Below are positions 1-4,122 of a stretch of DNA of 5,763 nucleotides, one piece after another. The number at the start of each line of letters is the position of its first letter. Within the stretch, counting starts at the first letter, position 1. The notes under the pieces are model-generated. The model was not told the DNA's origin and searched no databases. It was given only the letters and a program-made list of their open reading frames with translations. The position numbers were made by a program, and so were the translations under genes. Location of the stretch: assembly GCA_045591315.1 (NCBI GenBank), contig JAZNSN010000043.1, positions 1 to 5,763 on the forward strand, in the 5' to 3' direction. Origin of the DNA: HGM04593 sp045591315. GTDB lineage: Bacteria > Bacteroidota > Bacteroidia > Bacteroidales > Bacteroidaceae.

Positions 1-34
1 ATTGGAGCATATTGGGAATGTTGTCGGGCGGCAT
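1..34 (-). CDS. possible start of a leftward gene, cut by window edge
   Basis: An ATG read on the minus strand at 34-32 opens a frame to the window edge, giving MPPDNIPNMLQ. Base composition changes here: 1-35 is G+C richer and 36-110 is AT-rich like an intergenic leader, and a Bacteroidetes-like promoter match lies just upstream (51-83). These facts favour a gene start, but 11 codons identify nothing. On the plus strand three frames also run out of the window start and end at 34-36, 57-59 and 141-143, so this could instead be the 3' end of a rightward gene. No function can be assigned. Confidence 0.3.
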   Translation of the reverse strand, partial: MPPDNIPNMLQ

Positions 35-50
35 GAAGGATTTATGCGTA

Positions 51-83
51 CAAAAATGATATTTTTTCGAATTTGCAGGCAAA
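51..83 (-). promoter_or_regulatory. candidate Bacteroidetes-type promoter, leftward
   Basis: Read on the minus strand, TTTG (83-80) is followed after 21 bases by CATTTTTG (58-51). This is one mismatch from the Bacteroidetes -33/-7 pattern TTTG-N19-21-TAnnTTTG. A start about 7 bases downstream would leave a leader of roughly 10 bases before the ATG at 34. The sequence is AT-rich, so a chance match is possible. Confidence 0.3.
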
Positions 84-110
84 AACGGAAAAATCACCGA
101 AAAACAGAGA

Positions 111-136
111 CCGAGCCAAAATTACTTTTGACTCGG
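111..136 (-). terminator. hairpin, probable terminator of the leftward recombinase remnant
   Basis: Two 11-base arms (111-121 and 126-136) enclose a 4-base loop. On the minus-strand RNA all 11 positions pair, one of them as a U-G wobble. On the plus-strand RNA the same position is a C-A mismatch, so the leftward reading is favoured. A run of five T follows about 6 bases downstream on the minus strand. The hairpin begins 29 bases after the stop of the recombinase remnant (165-308). The T-tract is weak and not adjacent, so efficiency is uncertain. Confidence 0.55.
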
Positions 137-164
137 CCTCAATAACTTACAAACTAAATACAAA

Positions 165-308
165 TTAAATACAAAATTCTCTTTTCACTCTTTGAACAGT
201 GCTAACGCTTACGCTTGATAGTTTTGCTGTGTTTCGTACAGAGTAACCACGCTTTAAGAGTGAAATAACCTCTTTGTATTCCTCTTTCTTGCGCTCTGTA
301 ATATTGTG
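165..308 (-). pseudogene. serine recombinase/resolvase C-terminal helix-turn-helix remnant
   Basis: This 47-codon open stretch on the minus strand has no ATG, GTG or TTG start and follows directly, in the same frame, on the TAA that ends the 309-1178 gene. It reads ITERKKEEYKEVISLLKRG, then YSVRNTAKLSSVSVSTVQ, then RVKREFCI and a stop. The pattern is a first helix, a short turn, a second helix (VRNTAKLSSV) and a recognition helix (VSTVQRVKREF) ending at the C-terminus. That is the arrangement of the DNA-binding tail of small serine recombinases (Hin/resolvase class). The roughly 140-residue catalytic domain with its serine is absent, so this fragment cannot recombine DNA alone. I infer that the 5' part was lost or replaced when the AT-rich gene upstream arrived. 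A transposase HTH is the alternative. Confidence 0.6.
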
Positions 309-1178
309 TTAGTTTTGTAAATCTTCTAAATTGCTATATTTGTATGATTTGAATTCTTCTTCTGTAAAATGTTTAATATCATTATATAATTTGCCATTTA
401 TAACAATAGCCCACTTGCTATTTTTAATTTTGTGATTACCATATAATTTGTTAAAAACATCTTTCTTTAACCAGTTATTTGTTATGTTATTTTCTCTATC
501 CTTATCTAGTTCCTCTAAATAATAAAAAGAAAAATGTTGAATTGATTGGTTGTAGTCTTCTGCGCCATCATATGTTATATAATATGATACACTAATTTGG
601 GAATTCTGACAATTATCAGGTAGTATTAAATAATCTAAAGGAAATGAAAGTATTTCGTTGGCTGGAAAAAATGTAGTGTTATATTTAAGATGTATAGTAT
701 TGTTACTCCAATTGACAATAGAATACCCCTTTTCCTTTAAATCTCCTTCAAGGTTAATTAATGAATAATACTCTTTGCCATTAAAACATTTTTCTAAATC
801 TTGTGTATACCATATTTTAATGTCGCAACTAAAATTATTTAAACTATTTTTTGATGAATTTACAAACAATGGTGTTGTGACTAATTGTCCCATAGGGTTG
901 TTAAAGGAGAAACAAGGTATGTTTGCTATGTTTAAACTCCATATAGTTTTAGTTTTGGTAATATCTACATACTCACTTTTGTCTGGGTCGAAATCAATAT
1001 TATCGTATATTATAGTGGTGAGTTGTTCTGGTTGATTGTCGTCATATGATTTGTATGTATAGTATGCAGCAAATATTGTGATTATTAAAGATATTGTTTG
1101 AATTGTAAAAAATCTTTTTAACCACATCTTAATTGTTGCAGTGCTTTTTAACCACCCAAGAATATTGTCAAATTTCAT
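309..1178 (-). CDS. hypothetical single-pass membrane protein, 289 aa
   Basis: I do not recognise this family. The protein has a basic N-terminal segment (KMWLKRFF, residues 17-24), one hydrophobic helix at about 25-42 (TIQTISLIITIFAAYYTY), and a long hydrophilic remainder. By the positive-inside rule the N-terminus is cytoplasmic and residues 45-289 face the periplasm. Residues 50-225 are rich in aromatic, Asn, Ile and Thr residues in alternating patterns that suggest beta structure. The last 60 residues are charged and probably helical. Cysteines fall at 89, 118, 131 and 190, and no catalytic motif is visible. The ATG at 1178 is the longest start and lies downstream of an exact TATATTTG box; Met18 is an alternative start that keeps the membrane helix. 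The gene is markedly more AT-rich than guaA or mscL and sits against a recombinase remnant, so recent transfer is likely. A role in an accessory island such as phage defence or immunity is possible, but nothing in the sequence shows it. Confidence 0.75.
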   Translation of the reverse strand: MKFDNILGWLKSTATIKMWLKRFFTIQTISLIITIFAAYYTYKSYDDNQPEQLTTIIYDNIDFDPDKSEYVDITKTKTIWSLNIANIPCFSFNNPMGQLVTTPLFVNSSKNSLNNFSCDIKIWYTQDLEKCFNGKEYYSLINLEGDLKEKGYSIVNWSNNTIHLKYNTTFFPANEILSFPLDYLILPDNCQNSQISVSYYITYDGAEDYNQSIQHFSFYYLEELDKDRENNITNNWLKKDVFNKLYGNHKIKNSKWAIVINGKLYNDIKHFTEEEFKSYKYSNLEDLQN

Positions 1179-1209
1179 ATTCAGATATTATAATAATTGA
1201 TAATATTTA

Positions 1210-1217
1210 CAAATATA
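1210..1217 (-). promoter_or_regulatory. -7 box for the 309-1178 gene
   Basis: The minus strand reads TATATTTG, an exact match to the Bacteroidetes -7 consensus TAnnTTTG, 31 bases upstream of the ATG at 1178. No convincing TTTG is found 19-21 bases further upstream, so only the -7 half is supported. The surrounding sequence is very AT-rich. Confidence 0.4.
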
Positions 1218-1308
1218 AGAATTTATAACTGTTTAATACTAGTAATGTGAGATGAAATTTGTTATATAAAAAACTTTTATAATGAAAACACTCTTGTACT
1301 ATCTGCAA

Positions 1309-1465
1309 CAGTCGGCTTGCCGACTGAGGGGAGAGTGGTTCTGCGCGCGACAAACTGTTACTATATCTATATAGGTGTTTTTTGTAGTTAAGTGTTTGCC
1401 CCCTTTGGGGCAACTCTCATTGACCAACCTTTTGTTGCCTTTGGCAATCGCACCCCGCGTGGCAC
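1309..1465. repeat. intergenic repeat, copy 1, with leading hairpin
   Basis: This is the first of three diverged copies. It opens with a 7-bp stem (CAGTCGG, loop CTTG, CCGACTG at 1309-1326). Then come GACTGAGGGG plus a G-rich stretch to 1340, GCGCGACAAACTG, an AT-rich spacer with TATATCTATATAGG, the block GTGTTTGCCCCCTTTGGGG (1393-1410), CATTGACC, and GCAATCGCACC with CGCGTGG. The block at 1397-1412 can fold as TGCCCC/GGGGCA. Short open frames across it have unequal lengths and no shared start between copies, so I treat it as noncoding. It could be a degenerate palindromic intergenic unit or the end of a small nonautonomous element. Confidence 0.7.
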
Positions 1466-1571
1466 TATAACTGCTCCTCTGCCCGAGGGGGCAGTGCGAA
1501 GCCACAGCACTGCTTGCGACGACGGAACATTCATGTTCCCAAAGGAGTCCCGAAGGGCTCTGTCACGTAGT
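1466..1571. repeat. hairpin-dense spacer between repeat copies 1 and 2
   Basis: Five inverted repeats are packed into about 100 bases. An imperfect CTGC/CCTC with GAGG/GCAG stem lies at 1471-1494. GCAGTGC (1491-1497) pairs with GCACTGC (1507-1513). GGAACAT (1524-1530) pairs with ATGTTCC (1533-1539) over two bases. An imperfect GGAGTCC/GGGCTC stem lies at 1544-1560. GTCAC (1562-1566) pairs with GTGAC (1570-1574) and leads into copy 2. No gene is visible. The first two stems overlap at 1491-1494 and would be alternatives. Confidence 0.55.
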
Positions 1572-1716
1572 GACTGAGGGGTGGGAGGTTGCTACACGCG
1601 ACTAACTGTAGTCTTTGTATTTAAGGGTTCTTTATAGTAAAGTGTTTGTCCCCTTCGGGGTCATCCCATTGAGTCCATTGTTTTTGTCTTTGACAATCGC
1701 AACCCACGCGGTGCTA
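1572..1716. repeat. intergenic repeat, copy 2
   Basis: It begins with the same 10 bases GACTGAGGGG as copy 1, followed by a similar 9-base stretch (16 of 19 positions alike over 1572-1590). It continues with GCTACACGCGACTAACTG (1591-1608), an AT-rich spacer, and GTTTGTCCCCTTCGGGG (1644-1660), which differs from copy 3 over 29 bases only at the base after GGGG. It ends CAATCGCAACCCACGCGGTG, then CTAC. The hairpin just before it (GTCAC/GTGAC, 1562-1574) sits where copy 1 has GTCGG/CCGAC, so the stem is kept with different bases. Confidence 0.7.
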
Positions 1717-1728
1717 CTTTGCAGCTGT

Positions 1729-1853
1729 GCTACGTGCGACTAACTGCTACAATTTCTATATAGGCCATTTTTATGATAAAATGTTTGTCCCCTTCGGGGA
1801 CATCCCATTGACCTAATCGCAGTTGCTTCGCAAGCGCCACCCACGCGGTGCCA
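1729..1853. repeat. intergenic repeat, copy 3
   Basis: This copy opens with GCTACGTGCGACTAACTG (1729-1746), matching copy 2 at 16 of 18 bases. It has TTCTATATAGG in the spacer, like copy 1, then ATGTTTGTCCCCTTCGGGG (1781-1799) and CATCCCATTGACC. It ends CCACCCACGCGGTGCCAC. It lacks the GACTGAGGGG prefix. Start-to-start spacing is 138 bases from copy 2, against 250 bases between copies 1 and 2. Its right part doubles as one half of the multibranch structure at 1813-1892. Confidence 0.7.
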
Positions 1854-1892
1854 CCTTACGGCACTTCGCGTGACTTATGGCTCTGCGATTAG
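1813..1892. other. multibranch inverted-repeat structure beside the guaA terminator
   Basis: A perfect 10-bp outer stem (CTAATCGCAG at 1813-1822 with CTGCGATTAG at 1883-1892) encloses two inner hairpins. One is TTGC-TTC-GCAA at 1823-1833. The other is an 11-bp stem with a two-base bulge at 1842-1872 (CACGCGGTGCC with GGCAC-TT-CGCGTG). The layout is a closed three-way junction of 80 bases. It could form in RNA of either strand or as a cruciform. It lies 7 bases from the guaA terminator palindrome. No known RNA family is recognised. Confidence 0.5.
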
Positions 1893-1899
1893 CTCGGAA

Positions 1900-1945
1900 G
1901 GAGTGACAAAAAAAAGAGCCTTTCGGCTCTTTTTTTTGTCACTCC
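1900..1945. terminator. bidirectional terminator, perfect 21-bp palindrome, overlaps guaA stop
   Basis: Arms 1900-1920 and 1925-1945 are perfectly complementary around a four-base loop. The core is GAGCC/GGCTC flanked by eight A on one side and eight T on the other, so both strands have a stem followed by a U-tract. On the guaA (minus) RNA the loop is GAAA, a GNRA tetraloop. The outer part, GGAGTGAC, contains the last codon and stop codon of guaA (Glu GAG at 1944-1942, TGA at 1941-1939). It therefore ends guaA transcription with almost no 3' untranslated region, and would also stop rightward transcripts coming out of the repeat cluster. Confidence 0.9.
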
Positions 1946-3246
1946 CACTCAATTGTGGAACTTGGCTTTGGTGACATGTCGTAGCAGACGCGGTTGACAT
2001 TCGGAACTTCCGCGAGTATGCGGTCGGTTATCTTCATGAGTATCGGCCATTCAATCTGCTCTATGGTTGCTGTCATGGCGTCAACGGTATTGACGGCGCG
2101 GATGATTACCGGCCAGTCGTATGAACGTGCGTTGTTGCGTACGCCTACCGACTTGAAGTCGGGGACAACGGTGAAGTACTGCCATACTTTCTTGTCGAGG
2201 CCTGCAATCTTGAATTCTTCGCGAAGGATTGCATCGGCTTCGCGCAATGCTTCGAGGCGGTCGCGTGTGATTGCACCGAGGCAACGTACTCCCAGTCCCG
2301 GTCCTGGGAACGGCTGGCGATATACCATGTCGTATGGCAAACCGAGCTCAAGGCCGCATGCGCGTACTTCGTCCTTGAACAGCTGGCGGATTGGCTCTAC
2401 AAGCTCGAACTGGAGGTCTTCAGGCAGGCCGCCTACGTTGTGGTGGCTCTTGACCATCTTGGCTGTCTTTGTGCCGCTCTCGACGATGTCGGGGTATATT
2501 GTGCCCTGGCCTAGGAAGTCGATGCCGTCGAGCTTGCGTGCCTCTTCTTCGAAGACGCGGATGAACTCGCCGCCGATAATCTTGCGTTTCTCCTCAGGAT
2601 CGGCAACACCTTCAAGCTTGCCGAGGAAGCGGTCTGTTGCATCTACATATACAAGGTTTGCGCAGAGCTGCTTGCTGAATACGTCAATAACAGCTTCGCT
2701 CTCGCCTTTGCGCATGAGGCCGTGGTTTACGTGAACGCATACGAGGTTGTTTCCGATAGCCTTGAGCAGGAGGGCTGCTACAACAGAGCTGTCAACACCG
2801 CCTGAAAGGGCGAGGAGCACCTTCCTGTCGCCTACCTGACGGCGTATGAGCTCTACCTGGTCGTTGACAAAGTTTGTCATGTTCCAGTTCTTCTCGGCTT
2901 TGCAGGTGTCGAGCACGAATTCCTTTACAGCTTCCTTTACAGCCTCTACATCGTTGCCAATCTCGGCAATCCTGTTTTCGCAGAGTGCCTTGTCGTGGCC
3001 TGCTGCCATAACGGGGAAGCCAGCCTCGTATATGTCGTGGTTGACGTCGATGGCAACACCGTCGATGATGTTGTTAGGCCCGCCGTTGATGATTATACCT
3101 TTTACGTTGGGGAGTGCCTTCAGCTCATCGACGGTAATGTCGTGAGGGTAAATCTCGCTATATACTCCCAGTGCGCGGATAGCTCTTGCAAGCACGGTAT
3201 TCTCGTGGCTGCCGAGGTCCAGAATGACAATCATGTCCTGTTTCAT
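1939..3246 (-). CDS. guaA: GMP synthase with complete ATP-pyrophosphatase half and vestigial glutaminase domain
   Basis: GMP synthase adenylates XMP and aminates it to GMP in the cytoplasm, the last step of de novo guanine nucleotide synthesis. The synthetase half is complete: PP-loop SGGVDSS (148-154), KRKIIGGEF (220-228), QGTIYPD (247-253), KSHHNVGGLP (266-275), RQPFPGPGLGVR (310-321), and the C-terminal dimerisation domain ending KPSSTIEWE (427-435). The N-terminal glutaminase half is not complete. Residues 5-80 keep the first part of the fold (VILDLGSH, IIINGGPN), but where E. coli GuaA has GVCYG with nucleophile Cys86 this protein reads AAGHD, with Gly83 aligned to the cysteine. About 85 following residues, including the catalytic His and Glu, are missing, so the protein has 435 residues against about 510-525 normally. 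Glutamine hydrolysis is therefore not expected. It may use free ammonia or a separate glutaminase subunit, and none is encoded in this window. The frame is unbroken and the codon use looks ordinary, so it is probably functional rather than decaying. MKQDM is the only sensible start. Confidence 0.93.
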   Translation of the reverse strand: MKQDMIVILDLGSHENTVLARAIRALGVYSEIYPHDITVDELKALPNVKGIIINGGPNNIIDGVAIDVNHDIYEAGFPVMAAGHDKALCENRIAEIGNDVEAVKEAVKEFVLDTCKAEKNWNMTNFVNDQVELIRRQVGDRKVLLALSGGVDSSVVAALLLKAIGNNLVCVHVNHGLMRKGESEAVIDVFSKQLCANLVYVDATDRFLGKLEGVADPEEKRKIIGGEFIRVFEEEARKLDGIDFLGQGTIYPDIVESGTKTAKMVKSHHNVGGLPEDLQFELVEPIRQLFKDEVRACGLELGLPYDMVYRQPFPGPGLGVRCLGAITRDRLEALREADAILREEFKIAGLDKKVWQYFTVVPDFKSVGVRNNARSYDWPVIIRAVNTVDAMTATIEQIEWPILMKITDRILAEVPNVNRVCYDMSPKPSSTIEWE

Positions 3247-3269
3247 ATTCTTGTATTATTAAGTTGATG

Positions 3270-3300
3270 CGAAGTTACTTATTTTTCTCTTTTTCTACAA
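3270..3300 (-). promoter_or_regulatory. candidate guaA promoter
   Basis: On the minus strand TTG (3300-3298), preceded by A, is followed after 20 bases by TAACTTCG (3277-3270). This resembles TTTG-N19-21-TAnnTTTG with one mismatch in each box. It would place the start about 16 bases above the ATG at 3246. No purine riboswitch fits in such a short leader. Confidence 0.4.
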
Positions 3301-3324
3301 TAGCAAGGCATGCTAATGTTTTGT

Positions 3325-3357
3325 AAAAAAAGGAGTGAAGCCGTATGGCCTCACTCC
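3325..3357 (-). terminator. mscL rho-independent terminator
   Basis: On the minus strand an 11-bp stem (GGAGTGAGGCC with GGCTTCACTCC, one G-U pair, loop ATAC; 3357-3332) is followed at once by seven T (3331-3325). It lies 15 bases past the mscL stop and separates mscL from guaA, so the two genes are transcribed independently. The outer stem bases GGAGTGA/TCACTCC are the same as in the guaA terminator. Confidence 0.93.
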
Positions 3358-3372
3358 CGTATATGCACGCTG

Positions 3373-3819
3373 TTATTTCTTCTCTTTCAAGAGGTCGCGA
3401 ATCTCGGTAAGGAGCTTCTCTTCTGCGCTTGGCTCCGGTGCAGGTGCCGGTGCAGGTGCAGGAGCTGCCTCTTCCTCTTTCTTTCTTTTCTCTGTAAGGC
3501 GTGTGATAACCTTGATCATGATGAAGATTGAGAATGCGATGATGAGGAAGTCGAATGTCTGCTGCAGGAAGTTTCCGTAGTTGAGTGTAACAGCTGCAGT
3601 CTCAACTGTACCGTCCTCGGCAAGAACCTCCGGCTTCATAATCCACTTGAGGTCGGTGAAGTTCACACCGCCGACCAGCAAGCCGATAGGTGGCATGATG
3701 ATGTCGTTGACGATAGATGTCACAATCTTTCCGAATGCACCGCCGATGATTACACCGACAGCCATATCCACTACATTACCCTTCATAGCGAAGGCCTTGA
3801 AATCTTTAAGAAATCCCAT
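3373..3819 (-). CDS. mscL: large-conductance mechanosensitive channel MscL
   Basis: MscL is an inner-membrane pentameric channel that opens under membrane tension and releases solutes during hypo-osmotic shock. The 148-residue protein shows the whole family pattern: amphipathic N-terminal helix MGFLKDFKAFAMKGNVVD (1-18), first membrane helix and pore constriction MAVGVIIGGAFGKIVTSIV (19-37), NDIIMPPIGLLVGGVNFTDL (38-57), a periplasmic loop to about 82, a second membrane helix at about 84-107 (FLQQTFDFLIIAFSIFIMIK), the basic stretch KRKKEEE, and a cytoplasmic C-terminal helix SAEEKLLTEIRDLLKEK. The usual length is about 130-150. Between the second membrane helix and the terminal bundle is an Ala-Pro repeat (118-130), a likely stiff linker. 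The gene is monocistronic by position, with its own terminator on one side and a divergent gene on the other. Confidence 0.97.
   Translation of the reverse strand: MGFLKDFKAFAMKGNVVDMAVGVIIGGAFGKIVTSIVNDIIMPPIGLLVGGVNFTDLKWIMKPEVLAEDGTVETAAVTLNYGNFLQQTFDFLIIAFSIFIMIKVITRLTEKRKKEEEAAPAPAPAPAPEPSAEEKLLTEIRDLLKEKK
3435..3458 (-). repeat. in-frame tandem repeat coding the MscL Ala-Pro linker
   Basis: A 12-base unit CCGGTGCAGGTG (plus strand) occurs twice in tandem, and each half is a variant of a 6-base unit coding Ala-Pro. A related unit CAGGAG continues at 3459-3464. Slippage would add or remove Ala-Pro pairs without a frameshift. Confidence 0.75.
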
Positions 3820-3861
3820 AGTTATATTTAATTAGATTAATGATTCTGTAAAATCTGTTTG

Positions 3862-3869
3862 CAAAGATA
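3862..3869 (-). promoter_or_regulatory. mscL -7 box
   Basis: The minus strand reads TATCTTTG, an exact TAnnTTTG match, 42 bases upstream of the mscL ATG. No clear TTTG lies at the expected -33 distance. The leader between box and ATG is AT-rich with no Shine-Dalgarno, as is usual in this phylum. Confidence 0.5.
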
Positions 3870-4040
3870 AGAAGAATTACGTAAAAAATAAGAAGTTGTT
3901 AAAATTTCTTTCAAAATAATAGGCAAATGCAAAATCATGTATTAACGCGAAAAGGTATTATGATGGTATCCGTGGTTCGTAGCATTTATCAATGTTTAAA
4001 TATTTTTTGCCGCCAATATGCTTTTATCATTAAAAAATGT

Positions 4041-4048
4041 TATGTTTG
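4041..4048 (+). promoter_or_regulatory. -7 box for the M60 peptidase gene
   Basis: TATGTTTG matches TAnnTTTG exactly, 74 bases upstream of the ATG at 4123, predicting a leader of about 65-70 bases. The -33 position 20 bases upstream reads TATG, a weak match to TTTG. Confidence 0.45.
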
Positions 4049-4122
4049 CATAATGTGCGCAACTATGGGGCAAGTGTTCGTCCGTTGTGCGCTATCATTG
4101 ATAACCAAAAACAAATGACAAT

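Larger units (their letters stand above)
3820..4122. other. divergent intergenic region between mscL and the M60 peptidase gene
   Basis: 303 AT-rich bases separate two divergent genes. A leftward -7 box lies at 3862-3869 and a rightward one at 4041-4048. The 170 bases between them contain no strong inverted repeat or convincing gene that I can see. A 63-codon rightward frame at 3927-4118 is rich in Cys, Ile and Val with no family resemblance and is taken as chance. Confidence 0.5.

Noticed and set aside
183..265. 10-bp inverted repeat TTTCACTCTT / AAGAGTGAAA as element ends
   Set aside because: Both arms lie inside the recombinase remnant's coding sequence and flank only 63 bases; no target duplication is seen, so chance is likely.
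775..1035. Rightward 86-codon frame
   Set aside because: It lies antisense inside the 289-residue gene; its hydrophobic look comes from the AT-rich complement.
1207..1413. A second leftward frame overlapping the same repeat
   Set aside because: It overlaps the other frame and has no promoter or family resemblance; the sequence is explained by repeat and AT-rich leader.
1299..1505. Leftward 68-codon frame across the repeat region
   Set aside because: It is the translation of repeat copy 1 and its hairpins, is Cys/Arg/Ser-rich, and the other repeat copies do not keep it open.
1392..1577. Rightward 61-codon frame over repeat copy 1 and the hairpin spacer
   Set aside because: It arises from the G+C-rich inverted repeats; no signal, motif or conservation between copies supports it.
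1341..1853. CRISPR array or integron attC array
   Set aside because: Copies are about 125 bp, diverged and unevenly spaced with no unique short spacers, and no paired core sites of attC type or cassette genes are present.
1994..2734. Long rightward frame of 246 codons
   Set aside because: It is antisense to guaA, rich in Ser/Arg/Thr as expected for a shadow frame, with no recognisable domain.
3247..3324. Purine riboswitch upstream of guaA
   Set aside because: The leader is short and AT-rich with no stable aptamer-like three-helix fold visible.
3927..4118. Rightward 63-codon frame upstream of the M60 gene
   Set aside because: It spans the predicted promoter and leader and resembles no family; likely chance in an AT-rich spacer.
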